Positions 1-7,992 of a stretch of 64,000 nucleotides of DNA are shown one piece after another. This DNA comes from Litorisediminicola beolgyonensis (lineage in GTDB: Bacteria > Pseudomonadota > Alphaproteobacteria > Rhodobacterales > Rhodobacteraceae), in assembly GCF_042679605.1 (NCBI RefSeq), contig NZ_JBHTMU010000001.1:186001-250000 (forward strand). The letters are read 5' to 3'. Positions within the stretch are counted from its first letter, which is position 1; every line of letters begins with the position of its first letter. The position numbers were made by a program, and so were the translations under genes. The notes under the pieces are model-generated. The model did no database searches. It saw nothing but the letters and a program-made list of their open reading frames with translations, and was not told the DNA's origin.

Positions 1-133
1 CTGTGGGCATGATCGCCAGCGTGTTCTGGCCGTCGGCGACCGCCTCGACGATCTCGCCCTGGCCGGGGCGGAAGGCGTCGAATCCGAAGATGTCGCGCAA
101 CAGCGCGGGGGCCTCGGGGAGGTCGCGGGGCAT
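1..133 (-). CDS. recQ: ATP-dependent DNA helicase RecQ, 5' end only
   Basis: The first 44 codons of a gene running off the left edge; ATG at 133-131. The visible protein carries the RecQ N-terminal signature: an FRPGQ motif at residues 21-25 followed by EIV, then LAIMPT at 39-44, which is the start of Walker A (the GGGKS part lies outside the window). RecQ is a 3'-5' DNA helicase acting in recombination and replication-fork repair. No strong Shine-Dalgarno sequence is visible. The 103 bp up to the next gene on the same strand hold its promoter region, including a small dyad TCTGC/GCAGA. The call rests on the Q-motif-like region only, but that pattern is characteristic. Confidence 0.85.
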   Translation of the reverse strand, partial: MPRDLPEAPALLRDIFGFDAFRPGQGEIVEAVADGQNTLAIMPT

Positions 134-236
134 GGGCGGGCCTGTCGTGTTTTGACTATATCTGCTCTTATGCAGACAGTCGCACACTAAGATTTGGTGA
201 ACAAGCCTCCTGAGGCCCGCCGGTGCGTTCCCCGAC

Positions 237-1028
237 CTATCCCAGAAGCCGACGCATCATGGCGCTCTCGGGATCGGCGAGCCCGTCGATCACGTCGAAA
301 TGATGTCTGCCGTCCTCGATCTCGAGCTGTGCGTCCCAGGCCTCGGCCAGCCAGCGCGCCTGATCGAGGAAGGCGGGCCGCTCATCGGCGCCGACCCAGA
401 CGGTGACGGGCCGCTTGGGCTTGGGCTGGTGGATCGGGCTCTCGGCCCGCGCGGTGTCTTCGTCGAGGCGCAGATCGTCATTGATCGAGGTGCGCAGGAG
501 CGGCTCGAGATCGGCGACGGGCGAGATCGGCATGACCGCCTCGATACGGCTTGCGACAGCGTCGGGCAGGCGCCCGGGCTCGAGCATGCGGGCCACGAGA
601 TGGCCGCCCGCCGAGTGACCGGCGAGCCGGATCGGCATGTCGGGAAGCTCTTCGGCGGCGCGGATCACGGCTTGCGTGACCTCGTCGGTGATCTCGGGGA
701 TCGTGGCCTCGGGGCAGAGCGTGTAGGAGGGCATCGCGACCGCCCAGTGGCTGAGAAGCGCGCCGTCGGAGAAATGCGACCAGTCTCCGCGACCGAAGCG
801 CCGCCAGTAGCCGCCATGGACGAAGATCAACAGACCCTCGGGTTTGCCCAGGGGCAGGAACAGATCGAGCTCGTTGCGCGTTTTCGGACCATACGGAATG
901 GCCAGACGGGCGCGGTTGACCGCGCCGAGCCTCTGGCGGAACGATCGCGCTGCCTCGTCCCAGCGCGGTGGATAGTCATCGGCACCGGGAATGTGGGTAT
1001 GGTTGGCATAGGCGTCGTCCAGGTCCAT
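237..1028 (-). CDS. Alpha/beta hydrolase, arylformamidase (KynB-like) family
   Basis: A 263-residue cytosolic alpha/beta hydrolase. HGGYW at 71-75 forms the oxyanion region. The nucleophile elbow GHSAG is at 137-141 (Ser139). A probable acid Asp215 sits in VGADE and a probable base His lies in the RHHF stretch near 241-244. HGGYW plus GHSAGGH is typical of kynurenine formamidases and related esterases. AAGGGAG precedes the ATG. It is divergent from gabD across 92 bp. No other tryptophan-degradation gene is nearby, so the substrate is unknown; a general esterase is equally possible. Confidence 0.8.
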   Translation of the reverse strand: MDLDDAYANHTHIPGADDYPPRWDEAARSFRQRLGAVNRARLAIPYGPKTRNELDLFLPLGKPEGLLIFVHGGYWRRFGRGDWSHFSDGALLSHWAVAMPSYTLCPEATIPEITDEVTQAVIRAAEELPDMPIRLAGHSAGGHLVARMLEPGRLPDAVASRIEAVMPISPVADLEPLLRTSINDDLRLDEDTARAESPIHQPKPKRPVTVWVGADERPAFLDQARWLAEAWDAQLEIEDGRHHFDVIDGLADPESAMMRRLLG

Positions 1029-1077
1029 CGCTTTTCTCTCCCTTGTGACCGAGATAAGGACGGGGCAAGACGTATCA

Positions 1078-1097
1078 GATGCGCCGATGAGCGCATC
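1078..1097 (+). promoter_or_regulatory. Small hairpin in the gabD leader
   Basis: Perfect 7-bp inverted repeat GATGCGC/GCGCATC with a 6-nt loop, ending 23 bp before the gabD ATG in the divergent region between the hydrolase and gabD. It could be an operator half-site pair or a leader hairpin. Function is unknown. Confidence 0.3.
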
Positions 1098-1120
1098 CCG
1101 AAATAGGCGGGAGACCCGAC

Positions 1121-2596
1121 ATGCTCGACCAAACCACCAATCTTTCCGAACTTCTGAACGATCCCAGCCTCTTGGAAACCCGCGCCTATGTCGGCGGCCA
1201 GTGGGTCGAGGGCGACAAGGGCACGTTCGACGTGACCAACCCGGCGCGCGGCGACGTGATCGCGCAGGTGGCCGACCTGAGTCGCGCCCAGGTCGCGGAC
1301 GCGATCGACCAAGCCTATGAGGCGCAAAAGGAATGGGCGTCCTGGACCGGCAAGGAACGCGCGCAGGTCATGCGCAAATGGTTCGACCTGATGATGGCGA
1401 ACCAGAACGATCTCGGCATCATCATGACCGCCGAGCAGGGCAAGCCCCTGACCGAATCGAAGGGCGAGATCGGCTATGGCGCCAGCTTCATCGAGTTCTT
1501 CGGCGAAGAGGCCAAGCGCTCGGGCGGTGAACTGATCCCCGGCCACCAGCGCGACAAGCGCATCATGGTGATGAAGCAGCCCATCGGCGTGGCGGCCTCG
1601 ATCACGCCCTGGAACTTCCCCAACGCCATGATCACCCGCAAGGCGGGCCCGGCGCTGGCGGCGGGCTGTGCCTTCGTGGCGCGCCCGGCCAAGGAGACGC
1701 CGCTTTCGGCCATCGCCATCGCGGTTCTGGCAGAGCGCGCCGGGATTCCGGCGGGGGTCTTCAACGTGGTGCCGTCGTCCTCGGCCTCGGAGACCGGCAA
1801 GGAGTTCTGCGAGAACCACAAGGTGCGAAAGCTGACCTTCACCGGCTCGACCGAGGTGGGCCGCATCCTTCTCAAGCAGGCTGCCGACCAGGTGATGAAA
1901 TGCTCGATGGAGCTGGGCGGCAACGCGCCGTTCATCGTGTTCGACGATGCCGATCTCGACGCGGCGGTCGAAGGCGCCATCGCCTGCAAGTTCCGCAACA
2001 ACGGCCAGACCTGCGTCTGCGCGAACCGTCTCTACGTTCAGGCCGGTGTCTATGATGCCTTCGCCGAGAAGCTGCGCGCGCGCGTCGCGGCGATGAAGGT
2101 CGGCGACGGTCTGGAAGACGGCGTCGATCTCGGGCCGCTGATCAACCGCGAAGCCATCGACAAGGTGCAGGAGCATATCGCCGACGCCAAGGCGAAGGGC
2201 GGCGAGGTCATCCTCGGCGGCGAAGAGCACGAGATGGGCGGCAATTTCTTCGGCCCGACCATCGTGACCGGCGCCACGCAGGAGATGGATTTCGCAACTG
2301 ACGAGACCTTCGGTCCGCTCGCGCCGCTCTTCAAGTTCGAGGACGAGGACGACGTGATCCGCATGGCCAATGACACGATCTTCGGCCTCGCGTCCTATTT
2401 CTACGCCAAGGACATGAGCCGCGTGTGGAAGGTGGCCGAGGCGTTGGAATACGGCATTGTCGGCGTGAACACCGGGATCATCTCGACCGAGGTTGCGCCC
2501 TTCGGCGGCGTCAAGCAGTCCGGCCTCGGCCGCGAAGGCTCGACCCACGGGATGGATGACTACCAGGAGATGAAATACGTCTGCCTGTCGGTCTGA
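1121..2596 (+). CDS. gabD: NAD(P)-dependent succinate-semialdehyde dehydrogenase
   Basis: A 491-residue class I aldehyde dehydrogenase that oxidises succinate semialdehyde to succinate, the last step of GABA catabolism, feeding the TCA cycle. Seen: TPWNFP at 162-167, the general base Glu264 in MELGG and the catalytic Cys298 in NNGQTC, followed closely by a second Cys (CVC). That Cys pair is usual in GabD and is redox-sensitive in some homologues. Full family length. GGGAGAC precedes the ATG. No GABA transaminase is adjacent. Glutarate semialdehyde could be an alternative substrate. Confidence 0.9.
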   Translation: MLDQTTNLSELLNDPSLLETRAYVGGQWVEGDKGTFDVTNPARGDVIAQVADLSRAQVADAIDQAYEAQKEWASWTGKERAQVMRKWFDLMMANQNDLGIIMTAEQGKPLTESKGEIGYGASFIEFFGEEAKRSGGELIPGHQRDKRIMVMKQPIGVAASITPWNFPNAMITRKAGPALAAGCAFVARPAKETPLSAIAIAVLAERAGIPAGVFNVVPSSSASETGKEFCENHKVRKLTFTGSTEVGRILLKQAADQVMKCSMELGGNAPFIVFDDADLDAAVEGAIACKFRNNGQTCVCANRLYVQAGVYDAFAEKLRARVAAMKVGDGLEDGVDLGPLINREAIDKVQEHIADAKAKGGEVILGGEEHEMGGNFFGPTIVTGATQEMDFATDETFGPLAPLFKFEDEDDVIRMANDTIFGLASYFYAKDMSRVWKVAEALEYGIVGVNTGIISTEVAPFGGVKQSGLGREGSTHGMDDYQEMKYVCLSV

Positions 2597-2622
2597 TCCA
2601 AGGCCTTATTTTGCAAAACAAA

Positions 2623-2650
2623 AACGCCCCGGCCGTCTGGCCGGGGCGTT
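2623..2650 (-). terminator. Intrinsic terminator between gabD and hsp20
   Basis: Perfect 12-bp stem AACGCCCCGGCC/GGCCGGGGCGTT with a GTCT-type tetraloop. On the minus strand the stem is followed by a T-rich tail (TTTTTGTTTTG), so it is a strong terminator for the hsp20 gene. On the plus strand it could also stop gabD transcripts, with a weaker U-tract. Confidence 0.85.
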
Positions 2651-2677
2651 GTCGTCTTAGGTCATGCCGTTAGGCGA

Positions 2678-3151
2678 TCAGTTCACCTTCTCGGCGTCGA
2701 CCACGTCCTTCTGGGTGGTGCGGGCGTCGGCTTTGGCGATCTCGATCCGGCGGGGCTTCAGGGCCTCGGGGATCTCGCGCTGAAGATCGACATGCAGCAT
2801 GCCGTCGGCATAGGACGCACCCACGACGCGCACGTGATCGGCCAGCGTGAAGCGGCGCTCGAAGGCGCGGGTGGCGATGCCGCGATGCAGGTAGGTCTTG
2901 CCCTCATCCTCTTCGGTCTTGCGGGCGGACACGACGAGCGCGTGATCCTTCACCTCGACGGAGAGGTCGGCCTCGGAGAAGCCGGCGACCGCGATGGAGA
3001 TGCGATAGGCATCGTCGGCGGTCTTTTCGATGTTGTAGGGCGGGTAGGTGGGCTGGGCCACGTCATTGGCCAGCACGCGGTCCATCAGGTCGGCGATCTG
3101 GTCGAAGCCGACGGTGGCCCGGTAAAGCGGTGCGAGATCGAAGCTGCGCAT
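2678..3151 (-). CDS. Small heat-shock protein, Hsp20/alpha-crystallin family
   Basis: A 157-residue IbpA-like holdase chaperone. The N-terminal MRSFDLAPLYRATVGFD segment is typical of IbpA homologues and is followed by an alpha-crystallin domain (about residues 38-125) and a C-terminal tail rich in Lys and Asp. The start at 3151 is set by a near-perfect AAAGGAGG seven bases upstream; an in-frame start 33 codons further upstream would encode an Arg-rich stretch with no homology. A possible RpoH-type promoter and a structured leader lie upstream, and a strong terminator lies downstream. Confidence 0.93.
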   Translation of the reverse strand: MRSFDLAPLYRATVGFDQIADLMDRVLANDVAQPTYPPYNIEKTADDAYRISIAVAGFSEADLSVEVKDHALVVSARKTEEDEGKTYLHRGIATRAFERRFTLADHVRVVGASYADGMLHVDLQREIPEALKPRRIEIAKADARTTQKDVVDAEKVN

Positions 3152-3220
3152 GGCAGGAATCCTCCTTTGAGCGATACCAATCTGTGCGCGCCTTCCCGGT
3201 CGGGACAGGCGCTGTCGTGA

Positions 3221-3249
3221 TGCCGGGACCCTCTCTAGGCGTCCCGGCA
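3221..3249 (-). promoter_or_regulatory. Hairpin at the 5' end of the hsp20 leader
   Basis: Perfect 9-bp inverted repeat TGCCGGGAC/GTCCCGGCA with an 11-nt loop. Immediately downstream in the transcript is a second small hairpin, GACAG/CTGTC with a 3-nt loop. If transcription starts near 3247, as the candidate promoter suggests, these form a structured 5' UTR of about 96 nt. Small heat-shock genes of alphaproteobacteria often have RNA thermometers in such leaders, but I see no clear ROSE or fourU motif. It could instead terminate the upstream protease transcript, though no T-tract follows. Confidence 0.4.
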
Positions 3250-3254
3250 CTCGC

Positions 3255-3284
3255 TATGTGGGTAGGGCATGGCGGCCCGTCAAG
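3255..3284 (-). promoter_or_regulatory. Candidate heat-shock (RpoH) promoter of hsp20
   Basis: On the minus strand CTTGACG (3284-3278) is followed after 15 bp by CCCACATA (3262-3255). This resembles the RpoH pattern CTTGAAA-N13-15-CCCATNT. Position relative to the gene (about 100 bp upstream) is reasonable. Consensus matching by eye only. Confidence 0.35.
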
Positions 3285-3314
3285 AGCCTGGAATCGCTGC
3301 GTTCGGGCGCGGGC

Positions 3315-4181
3315 CTATTCGCCGGGGCGGACGAATTTCGCGCCGCCGGGGCCGGTGCGCCAGTTGGTCTGGCCCTCGGCCTTGTCCTCGCCCACCGTTC
3401 GCCAGGTCGTGGCGCCGCGCGCGGTCACGGTGCGCATGCCGGACGACACGCGGGGCGGCGGAAGCGGCTGCCGGATCGTCGCGGTCAGGGCGGCGACGGT
3501 GTTCGACAGCGTCATCCCGTAGGCGGCATTCTCGGAGCCTGCGGAGACGATCGACAGGATGCGGGTGCGCCCGTCTTCGCGCACGAAGACCGGCGCGCCC
3601 GAAGAGCCGAAGGTGACGTCGCAGTCGAAGCCCAGGACGCCGCCCTCGAACCGTCCGATGACCGAGCATTCGGCCTGGCGCGACAGGACCTCTTCGCGGC
3701 CGCGGCCGTAGGAGACGACGCTGACGCGGTCGCCGCTGGTGCCGGTCGCGGCGACGCGGAACGGGTCGGCCTCGGCCGAAGCGACGGGCGCGTCGAGCTT
3801 CAGGAGCGCCACGTCGCGGGCGATCATGTCGGCGCGGATGCGTCCGTTCGGGTCGCCGAGATAGCCCTCGGCGATGGCGATGCGGGCGACCGAGCGTTCG
3901 GCCATGGCGCGGCCCGAATGATAGCCCGCGCGGAACACGACCCGGCCCGGAGAGGGCGCGCGGCCCAGCCGGTCGACGCAATGCGCTGCCGTCAGGACGA
4001 GGTCGGGCGCGATCAGCGTGCCGGTGCAGATGCCGCCCGCATGATCGATGCGACCGACGCCCTCCCAGCCGAGCATCTTGCCGCGCTGGTCGAGCGCCTC
4101 GAGCGCGGACTGGGCGCTTGCGGGGCCGGAGAGGGTAAGCGCAGCGAGCAGGGCGGCGACAAGGCGGGCGGGCGCGATCAT
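3315..4181 (-). CDS. Secreted trypsin-like serine protease (S1 family), paralog 2
   Basis: A 288-residue protein with a Sec signal peptide (residues 1-23, ASAQ cleavage site). Chymotrypsin-fold triad: His67 in LTAAHC, Asp123 in ARDVALLKL, Ser194 in FGSSGAP. The usual GDSGGP is replaced by GSSGAP, so the S1 specificity and oxyanion surroundings are unusual. The ATG overlaps the stop of the upstream protease gene (ATGA), so the two are translationally coupled and probably co-secreted. Substrate unknown. The last about 70 residues are a low-complexity tail unlikely to be part of the protease fold. Confidence 0.85.
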   Translation of the reverse strand: MIAPARLVAALLAALTLSGPASAQSALEALDQRGKMLGWEGVGRIDHAGGICTGTLIAPDLVLTAAHCVDRLGRAPSPGRVVFRAGYHSGRAMAERSVARIAIAEGYLGDPNGRIRADMIARDVALLKLDAPVASAEADPFRVAATGTSGDRVSVVSYGRGREEVLSRQAECSVIGRFEGGVLGFDCDVTFGSSGAPVFVREDGRTRILSIVSAGSENAAYGMTLSNTVAALTATIRQPLPPPRVSSGMRTVTARGATTWRTVGEDKAEGQTNWRTGPGGAKFVRPGE

Positions 4182-4978
4182 GGTCTGAGGACCTTTGCGC
4201 TGGTCGCGGGCGGATCGCCCGGGCGCACCGAGCGGGTGCCGGGCAGGGCGGCCATGTCGCGGGCATGGGCGAGCTCTTCCTTCAGAAGAGCCACCGGGTC
4301 GTTGAGCGCGGTGCCGAGCGAGACCGGCGCGCCGTCGGACTGCGCCATCGCCGAGACCACCGAGACGATCCGCGGCTGGCCGCTCTCGAACGAGAAGACG
4401 GGCGAGCCGGACGAGCCGAAATCCACCTGGCAGGACATCACCACATAGCCGTCCTGCCGCGAGAGGATCTTGCACAGCTCCTGCAGCACGGGCGCGTCGC
4501 TGTGGCTGCTCATGTAGGAGACGACGCCGATCCGGTCGCCGATCTCGGGCAGGAGATCGGTCTCGAACGGTTCGATCACGGTGTTGCGGATCGGGTGCTG
4601 CAGTTCGAGCAGCGCGATGTCGAAGGGCACGCGGCCGGGACCGTCGCTGCCGCTGAAATCGTAATCGGGATGGGCAACCGCGCGGCGCACCCGCCGATAG
4701 GCCGCGGCACGTCCCGAGTGCCAGCCCGCGAGGAAGGTCATCTCGGTGACATCGCTCGGCGCGCCGGTCTCGGCATCGAAGAGGCAATGCGCGGCGGTCA
4801 GCACGAGGTCGGGCGCGATCATCGCGCCGGTGCAGAAGGCGTCGCCCGCGATCTCGAGCCGCCCGACAGCGCCCCAGCCCGAATCCTGGCGGGCATTTCC
4901 GAAACTGAACAGGCCGTCCGCCGCGGCCGAGCCAGCGAGACAGGCACCCGCCGCCAGAAGAACCAGTAAGTCGCGCAC
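4178..4978 (-). CDS. Secreted trypsin-like serine protease (S1 family), paralog 1
   Basis: A 266-residue exported protease. The signal peptide covers residues 1-20 (LLVLLAAGACLAGSAAA). Triad: His64 in LTAAHC, Asp120 in PFDIALLEL, Ser190 in FGSSGSP. I chose the GTG start at 4978 because AAGGACGAG precedes it. The upstream in-frame ATG at 5011 lies inside a hairpin and has no clear ribosome site; using it would add 11 residues. Shares the GSSG motif and overall layout with the coupled downstream protease, so the pair looks like a tandem duplication. Confidence 0.83.
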   Translation of the reverse strand: MRDLLVLLAAGACLAGSAAADGLFSFGNARQDSGWGAVGRLEIAGDAFCTGAMIAPDLVLTAAHCLFDAETGAPSDVTEMTFLAGWHSGRAAAYRRVRRAVAHPDYDFSGSDGPGRVPFDIALLELQHPIRNTVIEPFETDLLPEIGDRIGVVSYMSSHSDAPVLQELCKILSRQDGYVVMSCQVDFGSSGSPVFSFESGQPRIVSVVSAMAQSDGAPVSLGTALNDPVALLKEELAHARDMAALPGTRSVRPGDPPATSAKVLRP

Positions 4979-4999
4979 TGATCTCGTCCTTATCGAGTT

Positions 5000-5021
5000 C
5001 CCGGGCGACATACCGCCCGGG
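5000..5021 (-). terminator. Hairpin between glcF and the protease pair
   Basis: Perfect 8-bp stem CCCGGGCG/CGCCCGGG with a 6-nt loop, 52 bp downstream of the glcF stop and just before the protease start. There is no T-tract, so it may be a factor-assisted terminator, an attenuating hairpin or an mRNA-stability element. Confidence 0.4.
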
Positions 5022-5072
5022 TTTGGCGAAAATACGACCGTGGAGGGACTCGTCCGAGGGCGATTGTCCGGT

Positions 5073-6449
5073 TTATCCGGCGCGCAACAGGGCGGGCGGT
5101 TTCGGGCCGCCGGTCGCCCAGTCGAGCAGTTCCACGGTGTGCACCACGGGCACCTGAGCGCCCGAGGCAAGCTGCATCATGCAGCCGATATTGCCCGCGG
5201 CGATCACGTCGGGATCGCGTGCATGCAGCGTGGCGAGCTTGCGGGTCTTGAGCTCTTTCGAGATCGCGGGCTGCATCAGGTTGTAGGTGCCCGCAGAGCC
5301 GCAACACAGATGGCTGTCGGCAGGTTCCACCACGGTGAAGCCCGCGCGCTTCAGCAGCTCCTTGGGATGGGCCTTGATCTTCTGGCCGTGCTGCAGCGAG
5401 CAGGCGGCGTGATAGGCGACCGTCAGGCCCTGGCCCTCGGGTTTGGGCGGCGCCGCGACCCCGTGGCCGGGCGCGGCGTCGGTCCCGGCGATGTCGTCGC
5501 GGGCCTCGTTGCCGGTCGCGACATGGGCGGGCTCCAGAAGCTCGACCAGCACCTCGCTCACGTCGCGGGCCAGCGAGGAGACGCGGGCGGCGTCCTCGGC
5601 TAGGGCCTCGGTGCGGAACATGTGGCCGTAATCCTTGACCGTCGTGCCGCAGCCCGAGGTGTTGATCACGATGGCGTCGAGCCCGTCGCCATCGATCTCG
5701 CGCGTCCAGGCGCGGATGTTGCGGGCGGCGCTGGCGTGGCTCTCGTCGATCTTGCCCATGTGATGGGTGAGCGCGCCGCAGCAGCCCGCGCCCTCGGCGA
5801 CGACGACCTCGCAGCCGAGCCGGGTCAGGAGCCGGATGGTGGCGTCGTTGATGTCGGTGTTGAGCGCCTTCTGCGCGCAGCCGGTCATCAGGGCGACGCG
5901 CTTGCGGCGCTCGCCTTGCGCCGGGAACACCTGCGGGTCGTCATTGGGGCTGACCGGCGGAATGCGGCGCGGGGCCATCTCGAGCATCGCCTTCAGCCGC
6001 GGATCGGGCATCAGCCGCGCGAAGGGACGGCCGATCTTGGCGCCGAGCAGGGCCAGCCGGAAGCGCCCGGGATAGGGCAGGATGCGCGCCAGGACCCAGC
6101 GGAGCGCGCGCTCGGGGAGGGGACGGGTATAGCGCTCCTCGATATAGGCGCGGGCGTGATCCACGAGATGCATGTAATGCACGCCCGAGGGGCAGGTGGT
6201 CATGCAGGCGAGGCAGGACAGGCAGCGGTCGATATGGCGCACCGTCTTGGCATCGGGCTGCCGGTCGTTCTCGAGCATGTCCTTGATCAGGTAGATGCGC
6301 CCGCGCGGGCTGTCGAGCTCGTCGCCCAGCACCTGGTAGGTCGGGCAGGTCGCGGTGCAGAAGCCGCAATGCACGCAGGCCCGAAGTACCTCGTTCGAGC
6401 GCTTGACGTCCGGGTCCTTGAGTTGGGTCTCGGTGAAATTCGTCTGCAT
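5073..6449 (-). CDS. glcF: Glycolate oxidase iron-sulfur subunit GlcF
   Basis: A 458-residue subunit of membrane-associated glycolate oxidase GlcDEF, which passes electrons from glycolate oxidation towards quinone. Two 4Fe-4S motifs are visible: CVHCGFCTATCP near residue 24 and CLSCLACMTTCP near residue 75. Two CCG-type domains follow (GAGCCGAL and LCCGSAG), typical of HdrD/GlcF-like proteins. The start MQTNF at 6449 fits the family. Its ATG shares one base with the stop of the upstream membrane protein (TGATG), showing coupling. Confidence 0.95.
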   Translation of the reverse strand: MQTNFTETQLKDPDVKRSNEVLRACVHCGFCTATCPTYQVLGDELDSPRGRIYLIKDMLENDRQPDAKTVRHIDRCLSCLACMTTCPSGVHYMHLVDHARAYIEERYTRPLPERALRWVLARILPYPGRFRLALLGAKIGRPFARLMPDPRLKAMLEMAPRRIPPVSPNDDPQVFPAQGERRKRVALMTGCAQKALNTDINDATIRLLTRLGCEVVVAEGAGCCGALTHHMGKIDESHASAARNIRAWTREIDGDGLDAIVINTSGCGTTVKDYGHMFRTEALAEDAARVSSLARDVSEVLVELLEPAHVATGNEARDDIAGTDAAPGHGVAAPPKPEGQGLTVAYHAACSLQHGQKIKAHPKELLKRAGFTVVEPADSHLCCGSAGTYNLMQPAISKELKTRKLATLHARDPDVIAAGNIGCMMQLASGAQVPVVHTVELLDWATGGPKPPALLRAG

Positions 6450-6793
6450 CAGGCGGTCATCCAGAGGGCTGTGGCCAGGCCGAACCACGGCACGGTCGTT
6501 GCAAGAAGTCCCGCGACAAGGCCCCAGCGCCGGGTGCGGGGATCGGTGAGCCGGGCGCGGGCGGCCCGCGCCAGAAGCGCCACGGTGCCGACCCAGGCAA
6601 GCCAGAGCGCGGCCAGCGCGGCGGCGGGCGTCGTCGACTGGAGCCGGGCGGCCAGCACCAGTGCGGCCAGCACGAGAATGCCGAGCGCCAGCGCGGTGCT
6701 GCGTCCGGGATCGGCCCGGAGCGCCATCAGGAAGATCAGCGGCCCCGCGAGGAAGCAGAGCCCGTAGGCGAGAATGAGCGCGTCGGTCCTCAT
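6449..6793 (-). CDS. Small membrane protein within the glycolate oxidase operon
   Basis: A 114-residue hydrophobic protein with about four transmembrane helices separated by short Arg-rich loops (ARAARARLTDPRTRRW). No catalytic motif or recognisable family. It overlaps glcE (ATGA) and glcF (TGATG), so it is locked into the glcDEF operon. It may anchor the complex to the membrane or assist quinone coupling; this is inference from position only. Confidence 0.75.
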   Translation of the reverse strand: MRTDALILAYGLCFLAGPLIFLMALRADPGRSTALALGILVLAALVLAARLQSTTPAAALAALWLAWVGTVALLARAARARLTDPRTRRWGLVAGLLATTVPWFGLATALWMTA

Positions 6794-7932
6794 CCCATGA
6801 GACCCGGGTTAAAGAGGCCCTTCGGGTCGAAGCGCTGGCGCAGTCCGCGCGTCAGGAGAGCGACGGCCTCGGGCTCGGGCTGAAAGCGCGGCTGGCCGGT
6901 GCCGCGCAGGAGCGTCGCGTGGCCGTCGAACGCGCCGAGGCGCGCGCGCAGATCGGTGCCCTCGGGCAGGCGCAGCCAGACCCGTCCGCCGCCCCAGTCG
7001 TAGAGATGCGCCTCGGGGGCCGCCTTTTCGACCAGACCGGGCGCGTCCGAGGGTGTGCAGGACAGCCGCCAGACATCGCCTTGCGTCTCGGCCCAGCCTT
7101 CGAGGTCGCGCACCCGGCGCCAGCCGGTGTCGACCTGATCGGGATCGCGCTCCACCCGGATCGCCGCGCCGGGGAACAGGGCTTTGAGCTGGTCGAGGCG
7201 GTAGCTGACCTGCGTCTCGAAGCCTTCGAGGCGGAGCATGGTGACGGGTGTGCCGCCCGGGCCCTCCGGCACATGCGCCGCGCCCATGACCTCGTAGGGC
7301 GAGGAGAGCGCCTTGGCCATCGCCGCCACGGCCTCGCCGTCCGAGAGCCCGTCGATCATCAGGCAGGCCTGCGTCTCTGGCGTCGGCAGCACCTTGAGGG
7401 CGATCTCGGTCAGGACGCCAAGCGTGCCATGCGCGCCCGCCATCAGCTTCACGAGGTCGTAGCCGGTGACGTTCTTCATCACCCGGCCGCCATTCTTGAC
7501 GATCCGCCCGCTGCCATCGACGAAGCGGACGCCCAGCATGAAGTCCCGCGCTGCACCCACCTGCACCCGGCGCGGGCCGGAGAGGTTGGCGGCGGCCATG
7601 CCGCCGAGCGTCGGCGCGCCGTCGCTGCCCATCAGCGCGCGGCAATCCATCGGCTCGAAGGCCAGGCGCTGGCTCTCGGCGGCGAGCGCGACGTCGATCT
7701 CGGACAGCGGCGTGCCCGCGCGCGCGACGAGCGTCAGCGCGCCGGGCTCATAGAGGGTGATGCCGCTCAGGCCGCCGGTTTCCAGAACCGCCTCGCCCGC
7801 GAGCGCCACGCCCTGGCTGCCGCCGCCCCGGATCGAGAACGGCGCGTTGGCCCCGGCGATGAGCTCGGCGAGCTCTTCCTCGGTTTTCGGACGGTGACGC
7901 GCGGTCGCCGTTTGCTCCGACACCTGTTGCAT
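6790..7932 (-). CDS. glcE: Glycolate oxidase FAD-binding subunit GlcE
   Basis: A 380-residue FAD_binding_4 (VAO-type) flavoprotein, the second flavin subunit of glycolate oxidase. The FAD-binding region includes IRGGGSQG near residue 34, a TLGGMAAANLSGPRR segment near 107-121, and VKNGGRVMKNVTGYDLVKLMAG, all typical of GlcE. Its stop overlaps the start of the small membrane protein (ATGA). It lies 60 bp downstream of glcD on the same transcript. Confidence 0.95.
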   Translation of the reverse strand: MQQVSEQTATARHRPKTEEELAELIAGANAPFSIRGGGSQGVALAGEAVLETGGLSGITLYEPGALTLVARAGTPLSEIDVALAAESQRLAFEPMDCRALMGSDGAPTLGGMAAANLSGPRRVQVGAARDFMLGVRFVDGSGRIVKNGGRVMKNVTGYDLVKLMAGAHGTLGVLTEIALKVLPTPETQACLMIDGLSDGEAVAAMAKALSSPYEVMGAAHVPEGPGGTPVTMLRLEGFETQVSYRLDQLKALFPGAAIRVERDPDQVDTGWRRVRDLEGWAETQGDVWRLSCTPSDAPGLVEKAAPEAHLYDWGGGRVWLRLPEGTDLRARLGAFDGHATLLRGTGQPRFQPEPEAVALLTRGLRQRFDPKGLFNPGLMG

Positions 7933-7992
7933 GTCTCTGGCCTCAATTCCTTCCGGGTGACGTCGCGCGCGCGCTGCGCCGGCCGCTGCCGC

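Noticed and set aside
827..2548. 573-codon minus-strand frame over gabD
   Set aside because: Composition is typical of antisense reading; no domain; the plus-strand gabD has all catalytic motifs.
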